Notes: generated by a model from the sequence alone, not told the origin. Shown: positions 15,863-25,637, numbered from the stretch's first letter. The stretch: DNA of 64,000 bases from Bradyrhizobium sp. CSA112 (GCF_029051645.1 NZ_JAACFS010000005.1:1-64000), one strand, 5' to 3'. Numbers and translations: made by a program.

Positions 15863-18265
15863 ATGCATAATTTGCCTACAGCCTCAGGGCTTCCATCATC
15901 AAGCCAGGTCCGCGCGGACGCGGTCACGTCTCGCGAACTGGATATTGTAAGAGTTGCGGCCGCCCTGGTGTCGGGCGCGGTCATCCTTGCTGGCCTGTAT
16001 TTCGGCCGTGAAATACTGATACCACTGGCGATCGCATTCCTGATTACATTCGCGCTGAACCCGCCCGTCACATGGTTTGCCCGGCTCGGCCTGCCCAGAC
16101 TGCTCGCGACGAGCCTCGTCATGGTAACCGTCGGATGCGCCCTGGTTGGACTAGGCGTCATTCTCGGCGCACAGGTCCGTTCGATCGCCGTCGAATTGCC
16201 GACCTACCAGTCGACGATACTGACGAAATTGGCGGATCTACGCCAGAATCTTAAGGCACCCGGATTGTTCGACGGCGTGCTGAAGACAGTCGAACGCGTA
16301 CAGAAGGAGGTCGAGTCAAAGGACGACAAACCCGCGGAAGGCCCGGTGCCACAGCGTGTCGAAATCGTTCCCATGCCGCAAACGCCGTTCGAGCAGGCAT
16401 TTGCCTGGCTTGTGCGGTCAGCGGAGCCGCTGGCTACGGCCGGCATCGTCTTGATCTTCGTCTTTCTGGCGCTGCTTGATATCGGCGACCTTCGCGACCG
16501 GTTTCTACGACTATTGGGTGGCAACTTCCATCGTTCGACCGATGCGATCCAGGAGGCTGGTGCGCGTATCAGCAGGTACCTTCTGATGCAGCTACTCGTA
16601 AACGTCAGTTACGGCGTGCCGCTCGCTGCCGGTCTCTGGATCATCGGCGTACCAGGCGCGCTTCTGTGGGGCGCCGTGGGCGCGGTCATGCGCTTCATCC
16701 CCTATGTCGGCCCACTGATTGCGGCGATCTTTCCAGTCTCGATCGCTTTTGCCGTCGACAGTGGCTGGAGCATGTTGCTATGGACCGTTGCGCTGATCGT
16801 CATCCTCGAGTTGATAAGCAACAACATTGTCGAGCCCCTGCTATATGGTTCGAGCACCGGCCTGTCGGCCATATCGCTGATCGCCGCGGCGATATTGTGG
16901 ACAGCGATTTGGGGTCCCGTGGGGCTGATCCTCTCCACCCCTCTCACGGTTTGTCTACTAGTCCTCGGGCGTAATCTGCCGCAGCTGCGCTTCCTCGACA
17001 CCATGCTCGGTTCGACACCTGCACTGGATGTACCCGCCCGCATCTATCAGCGACTGATTGCAGATGATGCCGACGAAGCTGTCGAGATCGCAAGCGCCGA
17101 AATCGAAGAGTCTTCGATCATATCATTCTACGATGCAATCGGCATTGAGGTCCTTCGTCTGGCAAGCGAGGAGTATCTCCAGAACGCAAGCGCTGAGCAC
17201 CGCCTGCGTCTGGCAAGCGGAATGGATACACTGCTCGACGATCTCAGAGATCAATACCCAGCCTCCCTGAGTCCGGAGGCAAAGCCAACGGTCCTGTGCA
17301 TCGGAGGAAAATGGGAGATCGATGCCCTCGCCGGCGAGGTGCTAGCCCACGCGCTTGGTTTCGAAGGGATCGCCGCAGCTTCCCAACCCGCTGCAAGCGT
17401 CAATGCCGACTATCTGGCTAAACTCGACCTGAAGGGCGCGGACATTGTCTGCCTCAGCTACTTTACGCCGAACCCAGCCATCCCCGCCCGCCACGCCTGC
17501 CGGCGTCTGCGAAGACGATGGCCGAATCTGCGCATCGTTCTAGCGCTATGGAGGGCGCCCCCGGAACTGTTGACCGACGAATCCCTCGCAGCGCTCAAAG
17601 CCGATGCTGTCGTGACTTCGGTCGAGGAGGCGGTCCGTCGTATTCACCGCATCGTCGACCCTGAAGAAGCCAAGGTGGCCCAACAAGCCCCCGTGCCTGA
17701 CAACGACGCAGAGCGTGTCGACGCGCTGAAAGCGACCGGGGTCTTAGAGGGTGACAAACGTGAAGCGCTGGATGCTCTCGCCAAGCGTGCGGCCGACGTA
17801 TTCAACACCAGCATTGCCGTGATCACCACTATCGATAAGGACCGTGAATACTTCGTCGGACAAAGTGGAAAATTGCCGGATGCCATCACCGACGATACAG
17901 GTACGCTGCTGCCGATGGACCGCGAACATGCGATCTGCAACTACGTAGTAGCCAACGACGAGACGCTAGTGATCTCTGATATCGAGCGCGACCCGCGCTT
18001 TGCCGATAACGAAACGATCGAGCAATGGAACGTGCGCTTCTACGCTGGGGCGCCGCTACGCGCAGCTGACGGTCTGATAATCGGAGCGCTATGCATTCTC
18101 GACTCCGAACCCCGCACCCTGGAAGGAGACGAAGTCGCATTGCTTGAAACGATGGCTGCTGATGTTGTAGCCACCATTACCACGGGTGATGCGGATGAAG
18201 AAGCGCCAGAGAAATCTGCACCTGCTACCCCATCGGCAACGGTCGGGCAGGAGGTGCCTCAGTAA
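15863..18265 (+). CDS. AI-2E/PerM-family permease fused to B12-like and GAF domains
   Basis: 800 residues from ATG 15863 (AGGCGGAG upstream). Residues 1-400 are an AI-2E/PerM transporter: 7-8 membrane segments and the signatures GAVMRFIPYVGPLIAAIFP and ISNNIVEPLLYG. Around 474-600 there is an alpha/beta domain that looks like a cobalamin-binding fold (TVLCIGGKWEIDALAGEVLA; CLSYFTPNP), but the B12-ligating DxHxxG histidine is absent. Around 613-771 a GAF domain follows (RVDALKATGVLEGDKREALD; FYAGAPLRAADGLIIGALCI). So a membrane pore or permease seems to be joined to two cytoplasmic sensor-like domains. The transported substrate is unknown. The EcfG promoter directly upstream makes it a stress gene. 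Confidence 0.88.
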   Translation: MHNLPTASGLPSSSQVRADAVTSRELDIVRVAAALVSGAVILAGLYFGREILIPLAIAFLITFALNPPVTWFARLGLPRLLATSLVMVTVGCALVGLGVILGAQVRSIAVELPTYQSTILTKLADLRQNLKAPGLFDGVLKTVERVQKEVESKDDKPAEGPVPQRVEIVPMPQTPFEQAFAWLVRSAEPLATAGIVLIFVFLALLDIGDLRDRFLRLLGGNFHRSTDAIQEAGARISRYLLMQLLVNVSYGVPLAAGLWIIGVPGALLWGAVGAVMRFIPYVGPLIAAIFPVSIAFAVDSGWSMLLWTVALIVILELISNNIVEPLLYGSSTGLSAISLIAAAILWTAIWGPVGLILSTPLTVCLLVLGRNLPQLRFLDTMLGSTPALDVPARIYQRLIADDADEAVEIASAEIEESSIISFYDAIGIEVLRLASEEYLQNASAEHRLRLASGMDTLLDDLRDQYPASLSPEAKPTVLCIGGKWEIDALAGEVLAHALGFEGIAAASQPAASVNADYLAKLDLKGADIVCLSYFTPNPAIPARHACRRLRRRWPNLRIVLALWRAPPELLTDESLAALKADAVVTSVEEAVRRIHRIVDPEEAKVAQQAPVPDNDAERVDALKATGVLEGDKREALDALAKRAADVFNTSIAVITTIDKDREYFVGQSGKLPDAITDDTGTLLPMDREHAICNYVVANDETLVISDIERDPRFADNETIEQWNVRFYAGAPLRAADGLIIGALCILDSEPRTLEGDEVALLETMAADVVATITTGDADEEAPEKSAPATPSATVGQEVPQ

Positions 18266-18530
18266 GCGCCAACTCCAGGGTTCAGGCGGACGCCGGCCAC
18301 CGCAAGGTTGCACAAGCGAGTCGCATTTCTTCGCGCATCACTGACAAGACGACCTATGAGCGGCTTAGGGCGTCGGTCGAGGAACTTAGACAGAGGCTTG
18401 GCTGGCCGCCCAGCGGATTAGAGCGCGCCTACGAACTTTGGGACAGAACGGACGGCCAGCAGACCGCGACCTGGAGTTCTGGCTTCAAGCCGAGTCTGAA
18501 ATACGGCCCAACCTCAGCATTATCCTCGCG
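18266..18530 (+). pseudogene. DUF2934 protein, frameshifted
   Basis: ERAYELWD is followed in another frame by NGRPADRDLEFWLQAESEIR. This is the DUF2934 signature (RAY.LWE..GRP.G.D..FWL.AE.EI) broken by one frameshift near 18445. Confidence 0.6.
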
Positions 18531-18621
18531 AGTGTTTTACTGCTCGTCACCGCGTTCGCACTCGGAACACCTGATCATAATTCACGCCAGGGTGCCCTGG
18601 TTGTTTTGGCTTGAGGGCCGC

Positions 18622-19414
18622 ATGAAACTCTCGATCAAGGCCGAACTCGTCTATGCTTTCGCGCAAGCAACGCAGGTTATCGCTATCATTGAGGCTTCAC
18701 ATACGAGCGATCAAAAAATCCTCTCGGAATCGCTCGACATTCAGCCACCGGCGCTATTGCTCTTCGACAAGACACCATACGGTGACCGGAGCATACGCGC
18801 CTCGTTCTCTGGCGAAGTGGCGATCCGTTATCAGGCCGTGGTGGAAAACAATCTTCGGCAGCTCCTGCCCGCCGGCCGGTCACCAGCATCTATGGTCGGA
18901 CCTTCCCACCGACGTGCTCCCGTTTCTCCTGCCCAGCCGCTTTTGCCCGTCGGACAAGTTCATGCGATTTGCGCAACGCGAGTTCGGCGGAGCCGGCGAC
19001 GGCGTGGCGCGAGTTATGTCGATCTCCGATTGGATTCATCGCAACGTTGACTATGTGTCGGGCGTCAGCAACGCTGAGACGACCGCGGAGCGGACGTTTA
19101 TAGACCGCGCGGGCGTCTGCCGCGATTTCGCGCATTTGGGCATCACACTGGCTCGCGCACTCGGCATTCCGGCCCGCGCCGTCAGCGCGTATGCGCTTCA
19201 ACTGGACCCGCATGACTTCCACGCAGTCTTCGAAGTTCATCTCGAAAATAGTTGGTGGCTGATTGACGCGACGCAGCTTGCGCCGATTGAAGGGATTATC
19301 CGCATCGGCAGTGGCCGGGATGCGTCGGATATCGCATTTCTGACCTCGGACAGGCAGTGCCAGGTCTTGAGACAGACGATTGAGGTTTCGAAAACCCCAT
19401 CGGTTACTGGCTGA
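18622..19414 (+). pseudogene. Transglutaminase-like cysteine protease, one frameshift
   Basis: ATG 18622 gives MKLSIKAELVYAFAQATQVI and an N-terminal beta domain to ENNLRQLLPA. Near 18880 the frame changes; it then gives LWSDLPTDVLPFLLPSRFCP and the transglutaminase core. The catalytic triad is complete in the second frame: Cys in RAGVCRDF, His in DPHDFHAVFEV, Asp in WWLIDATQL. Since the two halves align with a single family, one indel is enough to explain the break, and a sequencing error is possible. Confidence 0.8.
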
Positions 19415-19469
19415 ACCATTGCTGCCGTATTCCCACGTCGGCATTATCGGGCCCCGAAGGGGATGGATT

Positions 19470-19655
19470 TTAAGTGCGGCCGAAAGCGCTCAGGAGCCCG
19501 ATCGCTATGGGGATGAGAGCAGCGCAAATCCATAAAGCGGGCGCACTAGAGCTTAGGCCGGCAATAAGGATCCAAACACCGAAGCAGACGATGAAGGCCG
19601 AGATCATAGACGGCCGCTTTTTCCATGTTCGATCCAACAGCAAAACCGGGATCAA
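19470..19655 (-). CDS. Small membrane protein, two segments
   Basis: 61 residues from TTG 19655, or 45 from ATG 19607. Two hydrophobic segments (ISAFIVCFGVWILIAGL and ALWICAALIPIAIGLL) are separated by a four-residue turn. No ribosome site is strong. The family was not recognised. Confidence 0.4.
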   Translation of the reverse strand: MIPVLLLDRTWKKRPSMISAFIVCFGVWILIAGLSSSAPALWICAALIPIAIGLLSAFGRT

Positions 19656-19777
19656 TCGCGTCTAGGACTCGCCACGAGCTAAAACGTTCCGGCGTGCGGG
19701 CGACCGCCCCTGGCGCGGGCCTGTTTCCGTGTGAGTACGTGGCTCGCCATGCTCGGTCAGTGGCTCGCCGTTTCTAA

Positions 19778-19812
19778 GTAATCCCCGGGCTCACCCCGGC
19801 GGGTTACTTTTT
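19778..19812 (+). terminator. Imperfect terminator-like hairpin
   Basis: GTAATCCCCGGG pairs, with bulges, with the CCCCGGCGGGTTAC that follows; a run of T comes next. About 340 bases around it (19680-20019) hold no supported gene. Confidence 0.4.
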
Positions 19813-20019
19813 GCCAGCGTCGGCCGGAACGTCTCTGCCGGTCCGCGGCCATGCGGTGTAACGCCCGCGTGGCCTTTGTCTTGGGGGCAGTCTCAGCCAG
19901 GAACTAGCGGCTTCATGTGGACTTGAATCGAGAGGTCAGTCTCCAAGCTGGCCCAGCACGGTCCCGCCGATAAGCCCCCTTACCCCCGAAGGTGGGGCCG
20001 TGCTTCAACTCGGAGAAAA

Positions 20020-20236
20020 ATGCCCGAAACGAGCAAAGAAGAGATCGAGGCACGAGCTTATCAACTTTGGGAGCAAGCCGGCAGACCCGTCGGACCGGAG
20101 AAGTAGTTCTGGAATTTGGCTGAACAGGAGTTGCGCAATGAGGACAAATCCTCGCCAAGGCTCGCACCCCTGACACGCTGTTACGCAATCGAGCGACCTA
20201 CAGCGATCCGAGCAGTGACGTCTGGCAGCGCCTAGC
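20020..20236 (+). pseudogene. DUF2934 protein, nonsense mutation
   Basis: MPETSKEEIEARAYQLWEQA then GRPVGPEK, a TAG stop, and FWNLAEQELRNEDKSSPRLA in the same frame. The FW-x-x-AEQELRNED end matches the C-terminal part of the gene at 39304-39630, so a single sense codon became TAG. Confidence 0.75.
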
Positions 20237-20378
20237 CAAAAGGCGAATTGAGGACAAATCAGACGCGCCCGGGCGGGGACCTGGACTTTTGATTGCAAGC
20301 GAAACTGAGTTTAGCGAGCAAGGAAGAGAGTAGCATTCGTCGAGGGCGTGCTATTGTGCTGGCTCACAGGAGGACGCG

Positions 20379-20561
20379 ATGTCAAAAGCTCAGAAGCCGC
20401 GAAAGCCCGATGATTTTCCGGTGAATGCCGAGGGCAAAAAAATCAAGAAGCAAGACGGCACACCTATCGCAAACACCGACGATCCGGCCGTTGCTGCCGA
20501 CGTTGCCGAGCGCCTCAACGAGGACGAAGCCCGACGCGAAGAAAATAAGTGGTCAGCCTAG
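20379..20561 (+). CDS. Small hydrophilic protein of unknown function
   Basis: 60 residues with an ideal AGGAGG seven bases before ATG 20379. It is strongly charged (SKAQKPRKPDDFPVNAEGKK; ERLNEDEARREENKWSA) with no hydrophobic segment, so it is cytoplasmic and probably unfolded or helical. I recall similar proteins in Bradyrhizobium but no function. Confidence 0.7.
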   Translation: MSKAQKPRKPDDFPVNAEGKKIKKQDGTPIANTDDPAVAADVAERLNEDEARREENKWSA

Positions 20562-20603
20562 ATCCGCCGCGCTTTTTTCCGGGTGGGGCGGGCGTTGGTG
20601 AAC

Positions 20604-20770
20604 TCATGCCGCGGCCTGATCTTCCTTGTCCGCGCCGCGCATAACGATCCGGAGCACATCATCCGGCAACGGCCGCTGCAACGCCTTCGCCTCGTTCCGC
20701 GGCGCGCGCATCCACACGTCTCGTTCCTCTTTAGAGAGCAAGGTGACCGGCATGGCCTTCGGGATAGGGC
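20604..20770 (-). pseudogene. YedK/SRAP peptidase, C-terminal scrap 1
   Basis: [20 protein letters not shown] is followed by [20 protein letters not shown] and [10 protein letters not shown] to the stop. This is the C-terminal end of YedK/HMCES proteins, which cap abasic sites in DNA. The catalytic N-terminus (MCGR/MCNLY, Cys2) is missing. Other broken copies are at 24162-24809 and 41150-41316. Confidence 0.7.
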
Positions 20771-20840
20771 AGACTTCGCCTACACCGCTCGACCAGCGGG
20801 CGGCAATTCGCGATATGGCGCAGCCAGAGCTTTTAGCAAA

Positions 20841-20863
20841 GAAAAGGCCGCCCGGAGGCGGCT
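20841..20863 (-). terminator. Terminator of csbD copy 2
   Basis: GCCGCC-TCCG-GGCGGC followed by CTTTTC on the minus strand, 24 bases beyond the CsbD stop. Confidence 0.75.
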
Positions 20864-20886
20864 AGTTCTCGGTCATTTCTTCTTGC

Positions 20887-21078
20887 TTATTTCTTGATAG
20901 CGTCAGCGGCGTCCCGCACGGCATCCTTCATATCGCCCGCGGCGTTGTGCGTGGATCCCTTGGCCTTATCAAGCTTGCCTTCGGTTTCCATGTCCTTGTC
21001 ACCACTGAGCTTACCGGCACCTTCTTTGATGGCGCCTTTGGCCTTGTCCGCAGCGCCCTTTACGTGTTCGCGATCCAT
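20887..21078 (-). CDS. CsbD-family stress protein, copy 2
   Basis: 63 residues, MDREHVKGAADKAKGAIKEG then AGKLSGDKDMETEGKLDKAK. This is the common short CsbD form, different from copy 1 at 9729. AGGA lies upstream of ATG 21078, an EcfG-type promoter about 35 bases further, and a terminator follows. Confidence 0.92.
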   Translation of the reverse strand: MDREHVKGAADKAKGAIKEGAGKLSGDKDMETEGKLDKAKGSTHNAAGDMKDAVRDAADAIKK

Positions 21079-21111
21079 GATTCGTGTCCTTTGCTGTCTG
21101 GGATGCGAGGC

Positions 21112-21136
21112 AACGAATGAGTTGCGGGGTGGTTCC
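21112..21136 (-). promoter_or_regulatory. EcfG-type promoter (GGAAC-N16-CGTT)
   Basis: On the minus strand GGAAC is at 21136-21132 and CGTT at 21115-21112, upstream of csbD copy 2. Confidence 0.75.
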
Positions 21137-21198
21137 TGATGAGGCACATGGCTCAGCTTCTGAGATCGCACTATGCTGCAGTCGTGAGGACCCTAGTT

Positions 21199-21630
21199 TT
21201 AATGCCAAATGGGGGCAAACCTTCTGGCTACGGCTAGCGCACTCCATTCGTCCGTTTCCAGTGCGATTTTTTGCGCCAGCATGACATCACCCGCGACTAA
21301 AGTCTCGCTAGGAACAAAACACAACCCGGCTAGCCTCCTTCCGCGCGAGTCGATCTCGAAGATATTCATCCCCGCGCCGTAACGGATGCGATAGCGTTTG
21401 CCGCTCTGACCGCCAATGACATCAAAATACCGATAGGACTCATATTGCGTCAATTGTTCAGGCGACAACCATCCCTTCAGCAAACTGATGCCCCGCAATT
21501 CTGCTTGGGTGCAACCCGCCTCAAAGCACTGGTTTCCAATGGCGCGTGCCCTTCGAGAGGCAACCATTAGGATCCGTCGAAGACGGTCAGTTTTCAGCAG
21601 GTTTCGCAACATCTGAAGACTAGCCGCCAA
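21199..21630 (-). CDS. Conserved hypothetical protein, 143 residues
   Basis: Soluble protein with a basic helical start (LLKTDRLRRILMVASRRARA), a polar middle with LSPEQLTQYESYRYFDVIGG, and a beta-rich end (YRIRYGAGMNIFEIDSRGRR; LVAGDVMLAQKIALETDEWS). I recall the end as conserved in Bradyrhizobium and Rhodopseudomonas proteins, without known function. It begins inside the last codons of the gene upstream (11-base overlap), so the two form one transcript. Confidence 0.7.
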   Translation of the reverse strand: MAASLQMLRNLLKTDRLRRILMVASRRARAIGNQCFEAGCTQAELRGISLLKGWLSPEQLTQYESYRYFDVIGGQSGKRYRIRYGAGMNIFEIDSRGRRLAGLCFVPSETLVAGDVMLAQKIALETDEWSALAVARRFAPIWH

Positions 21631-21841
21631 CCAAGCGCGGGAAAAACAAAGTCTCCTCAGCAGTTGGATCGAACGAACGTGTTACCGTTGGCTCTCCAAA
21701 CGTATTTCGGGTTGTCGCGGTAAAACCTGCGCCGGTTAATTCCTTAAAGCGCGCCTCTGCTTCCAAAACCTCCTTCGCGTCGCCAGTGTTGAAATCGTAC
21801 CTAGTGTCGCCGCTGTGATCCATAACAATTAGTGTTGCCAT
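21620..21841 (-). CDS. Small protein, 73 residues, upstream partner of the 143-residue protein
   Basis: Start at ATG 21841, five bases after GGAGG. MATLIVMDHSGDTRYDFNTG is followed by KEVLEAEARFKELTGAGFTA and PTVTRSFDPTAEETLFFPRL. The D-x-G-D-T-R plus FDP-x-A-EE-x-LFxP pattern recalls small proteins of mobile islands (ubiquitin-like fold is possible, not shown). It overlaps the next gene. Confidence 0.7.
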   Translation of the reverse strand: MATLIVMDHSGDTRYDFNTGDAKEVLEAEARFKELTGAGFTATTRNTFGEPTVTRSFDPTAEETLFFPRLVGG

Positions 21842-22020
21842 TTCTACGCCTCCTTGGATTGCCGTAGCCTGCAATCCCGCTAATCTACCAATTCAAGTAT
21901 CGTTCCTGCCCGGAAGGATTGTTGTATCGGCGACGGTCGGTCCAATGCTGCGATACGGTGCAGCCCTAGGTGAGGGCTGTTCGACTCCATAGCCTCAGCC
22001 TGCCGTCCCCGGCGTTGGGG

Positions 22021-22251
22021 CTATGGCTTAGGCAAAAAGATCGGAGCCGCTCTGCGTTTGCTGCACGAACGTTTTGCTCTCGTGCCGTCAGCCGGTGCCC
22101 GCCATCCGTGTTCCGCGGATCGCGCCAATTCCATCCGATCCTCAGCGAGCCGGAGCCACGCCGTTCTATCAACGTCGTCGGTTGCGGTCCTCGTGTTAGC
22201 GCGGCACTCGTCAGCCTTCCGGCGATACCGTTCTGTATCTTCAGTTGTCAT
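22021..22251 (-). CDS. 'RYRRKADECRANT' small protein
   Basis: 76 residues from ATG 22251: MTTEDTERYRRKADECRANT then DRTAWLRLAEDRMELARSAE. The helical first 45 residues are nearly identical to the start of the protein at 39304-39630, which carries a DUF2934 domain behind them. Here the tail is only basic (KRSCSKRRAAPIF). The DNA itself is repeated between the two places, including about 60 bases upstream of the start. Confidence 0.6.
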   Translation of the reverse strand: MTTEDTERYRRKADECRANTRTATDDVDRTAWLRLAEDRMELARSAEHGWRAPADGTRAKRSCSKRRAAPIFLPKP

Positions 22252-22527
22252 GCCCTATGATGCGCGGCGGGCCGATCCGTTCCAGCGGTGAGCGCGACGC
22301 TCATGACATTGCCTCCATGACCCATTCCATCGCGGGATGCTGGCGGTTCTTGACTTTGCCCCAATGGTAAGGCGTGAACCACACAACGCGGCCGGAAGAA
22401 TCTTAGTCATGGAAGCATCCCGCGACAGGAACGATTACCCCGCAGGCTGATTATGGGGGATGTCCCCGCGCATAGTGGGACACACTCACGAACTTAAACG
22501 GTCTCGCAGTCGGCAAACTCGGGATCG
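22252..22527. other. Intergenic, no gene seen
   Basis: The first part repeats the sequence upstream of 39630. The rest holds no frame with family likeness. Confidence 0.5.
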
Positions 22528-22571
22528 CTGGCGGCTCTGGCGTGATTAGAGCTCCCGCCAGGGCCTTTTTT
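22528..22571 (+). terminator. Terminator-like hairpin
   Basis: CTGGCGG and CCGCCAG stems with a 20-base loop, then GGCCTTTTTT. No intact gene lies directly upstream. Confidence 0.6.
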
Positions 22572-22672
22572 AGCAGGGTACCGACTGAACGCTGGACCTG
22601 TTTCGTTGCTCCGGCGTTCTCAGTTGAACACAACGGCCTAGCTGAAATAGCCGACGTGAGAAGGGCGCACTC

Positions 22673-22864
22673 ATGCACGCCTATCGAGCTTACATGATCC
22701 GCAGGGACGGCCACATCATCCATCGCGTGGACATTGAATGCGACGATGACGAAGCAGCCAAAGAGCGCGCCAAATTGCTCGTCAACGGTCACGACGTAGA
22801 GCTATGGGACGGCGCGCGGAAGATCGCGGAATTCAAGGCGGCACACTTCAAGACGGCGCACTAA
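22673..22864 (+). CDS. Small conserved protein, 63 residues
   Basis: MHAYRAYMIRRDGHIIHRVD, then ECDDDEAAKERAKLLVNGHD and VELWDGARKIAEFKA. The pattern 'Y..Y.I..DGHI..r.di.c.DD..A...A..L....dvElW.g.R.I' is shared by many short rhizobial proteins, and it suggests one beta-alpha-beta unit. No function is known. GAGAAGGGC is the likely ribosome site. A terminator lies at 22994. Confidence 0.75.
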   Translation: MHAYRAYMIRRDGHIIHRVDIECDDDEAAKERAKLLVNGHDVELWDGARKIAEFKAAHFKTAH

Positions 22865-22993
22865 GGTGTTCAACAAGGTCGGCAGCAGCCGCAAGCGGGT
22901 CGAAGGGCGGCTCGGACGTTAGGAACGCGAATTGAGGGTGGTGGGTTGAAGCGACATCGCATTTTCCCCCTGGATGCGATACCTCAGCCCGAG

Positions 22994-23028
22994 AAGGGTC
23001 TCAGCGGTGCCGCTGGGGCCCTTTTTTA
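22994..23028 (+). terminator. Rho-independent terminator
   Basis: AGGGTCTCAGCGG-TG-CCGCTGGGGCCCT (two G-T pairs) followed by six T. It probably ends the transcript of the gene at 22673. Confidence 0.75.
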
Positions 23029-23037
23029 CAGACTGAC

Positions 23038-23269
23038 TTACCTGAGCTTCTTTATATCGATGGTGAATTTGGCTTGGAGGACCGGTCCCTCGTCGTCTCG
23101 GGCGTCGATTGCCATCCACTGCATCCGGCCGCCCCGCTCGACCACGGCGTCCTTGGCCATGTCGAGTAGGGATTTCGCCGCTTGTTGGTGCACAGATTGG
23201 AAGTTCCAGCCCTTCCTCATCAACGACCAGGATGTCGCCTTCCCGCAAGTCGAAATAGTACCGCGTCAT
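23038..23269 (-). pseudogene. DUF6894 protein, frameshifted
   Basis: MTRYYFDLREGDILVVDEEG, LELP, then in another frame QQAAKSLLDMAKDAVVERGG and IDARDDEGPVLQAKFTIDIK. The order is that of DUF6894 (RYYFD…D.EG.E, helix, V.D..GPVL...F.F). One frameshift near 23200. Confidence 0.75.
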
Positions 23270-23358
23270 TTTCGTCCGTCTCCGAACGACCTACAACCTC
23301 TGATAATTCGTCAGGACCAAATTGGTTCTTATGATCAGTGGCCACGGCGAGAGCGGCC

Positions 23359-23840
23359 TCAACGTTCGCCGCCCCAATTCGGAAATGGCGTCGCGAAGCG
23401 TTTCCCGAGGATGCCGTAGCATTCGCAAGCGTTGTTCCGCAAACCCTCCGGTTGCAGTATTGTGATATGGCCGCGGCTGGTGTCGATAATCCCTTCGGCA
23501 TGCAATGCGCCGCAAATTTGGTTGATCCGCTGAACTCCCAACATGCGGGCGAGGAATTCCTGGGTAAGTTCGAGTTCATCCACGCCGGCCTGGTCCTGCG
23601 CGTTCGCTAGCCAGCGACATAGACGCGGATGGACGTTATGGTCGCATTGCAGGCCGCCGATTGACGACCTTCGGCGATGAACATGGCATGATGCCGGTTC
23701 ACGACAGTGCGGAGGTCGTCGTTAGACCGATAGGCTCTGATGAAGGACGTCGAGCTGATGCGGGATGCAGCTCCGCCAATCTCGACCGTTGCCTGATCGA
23801 TGGCGTCTTGGACGTCCAGCGCGACCCCAGAGCACAAAGT
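23359..23840 (-). pseudogene. Crp/Fnr-family regulator, decayed
   Basis: One frame holds RISSTSFIRAYRSNDDLRTV then FIAEGRQSAACNA. The next holds PRLCRWLANAQDQAGVDELE and LTQEFLARMLGVQR, then a shortened recognition helix and ALHAEGIIDTSRGHITILQP. It is the second half of a Crp/Fnr protein with a frameshift near 23620 and a small deletion in the DNA-reading helix. The nucleotide-binding half is gone. Confidence 0.65.
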
Positions 23841-23896
23841 CTGCCGTCTCCTAACATTTTGGTGTAGGCTACAGTCGGACAGAGGGAGGCGCGGCG

Positions 23897-24136
23897 ATGC
23901 CTCAAGAGAATTACGCTGCCAAGCAGCAACGGATCGGCGAGCGCCTGACGCGTGCGATGGCCAAGGCCCACATGGATCGCCGCGAGCTTGCCGAACTGAC
24001 GGGCTACAGTGAGGCACAGATCGTGAGCTGGGAGCGCGGGCGCACGCGGCTGTACCCGATCGAGCTGATAAAGCTGTGTCATGCGCTCGACGTGATGCCG
24101 GAGTGGCTGCTGTGCTGGGAGCGCCGCCTCCATTGA
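23897..24136 (+). CDS. XRE-type helix-turn-helix regulator
   Basis: 79 residues, with GAGGGAGGCG before ATG 23897. The Cro/C1-type fold fills nearly the whole protein: RIGERLTRAMAKAHMDRREL, AELTGYSEAQIVSWERGRTR (recognition helix), then YPIELIKLCHALDVMPEWLL. There is no second domain, so it should act as a small DNA-binding repressor. Target unknown; its neighbours are decayed genes. Confidence 0.85.
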   Translation: MPQENYAAKQQRIGERLTRAMAKAHMDRRELAELTGYSEAQIVSWERGRTRLYPIELIKLCHALDVMPEWLLCWERRLH

Positions 24137-24161
24137 TCAGCAGCGCCAGCGTTTTCCACCG

Positions 24162-24801
<640 letters not shown>

Positions 24802-24809
<8 letters not shown>

Positions 24810-25246
24810 TGGCAGGTTCGGTCATGTGAGCGGCCCTGACGTGCCCTTCCATACCGGGGATGTCAATCGCTACGCCGCAGAAGCATCGCGAGCGGCCATC
24901 CTGCGTTTGTGTCGGCAGCTTGCGGCCGTCCTTCCACATTCTCTCTTTCCATGCAGTCCAGGCACGCGCATAGCGGTACGCTGAAAAGTCGTCGTCCGTG
25001 AAGGCGGTCCGCAATTTTCGCCACGCAACTTCGAACTTTTGTCGCGCGTCGTGTAAAATCGATAGCAGTGCCCCCAGCGTCGACACCGCGATGCGCCGGC
25101 GGAACGAAACCGCAGTACCACTCCAATTGGTCTACGGTGGGGGAACACCCGGCGCGTGGGCCGATATCGCCGATACATACATCGCCGAAATAGATCTTCC
25201 AGCGGTCGGGACGATGAGGATCACGGCGGCGGATCAGTTCGATCAT
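24802..25246 (-). pseudogene. 'RRRDPxRPDRW' zinc-containing small protein, frameshifted
   Basis: MIELIRRRDPHRPDRWKIYF then GDVCIGDIGPRAG, to about 25075. Another frame goes on with ARQKFEVAWRKLRTAFTDDD, TAWKERMWKDGRKLPTQTQD and GRSRCFCGVAIDI…HVRAAH, a possible zinc site (C-x-C and H-x4-H). I recall intact relatives of about 145 residues in Bradyrhizobium. One frameshift. Confidence 0.7.
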
Positions 25247-25297
25247 GGCATCGTGTCCAGCTCAGCCAGTAACGATCCATTAACCCCTAGGGCAGTT

Positions 25298-25333
25298 AGC
25301 CGTCACGAAGATCGTCATAGCGACGGCTTTTTG
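25298..25333 (+). terminator. Terminator-like hairpin
   Basis: AGCCGTC and GACGGCT stems with a 17-base loop, followed by five T. Confidence 0.6.
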
Positions 25334-25424
25334 CCACCCACCCGCCACCAGCTTGCCTGATGAATCAGGCGTGTCTGGAATCCCAACTCTTTTCACTGGC
25401 TGGAGTACTGAAGTGCGGAGAGAG

Positions 25425-25637
25425 ATGACGAAGGCCTACGAAGTCGAATGCGTCGCGTTTACGCGAGACATCCGTGCGCTCTTGGCTAAAAGACAGATTT
25501 CGCCGCCGATGGCCCAAGTCGTCTTGATCAACACGCTAGTCGCGATGATTAAGCATTTGAGAAAAAAAGACACGATGGAAGAGGCTGCGGAAGATTTGGT
25601 TCGCACGCTGCAACGGGCGATCTCGAAATCTCACTAA
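25425..25637 (+). CDS. Small helical protein, 70 residues
   Basis: Start at ATG 25425 because GGAGAGAG is next to it; the frame is open further up. MTKAYEVECVAFTRDIRALL, AKRQISPPMAQVVLINTLVA and MIKHLRKKDTMEEAAEDLVR form an all-helix protein with one mildly hydrophobic helix. Function unknown. A hairpin lies 37 bases after the stop. Confidence 0.6.
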   Translation: MTKAYEVECVAFTRDIRALLAKRQISPPMAQVVLINTLVAMIKHLRKKDTMEEAAEDLVRTLQRAISKSH

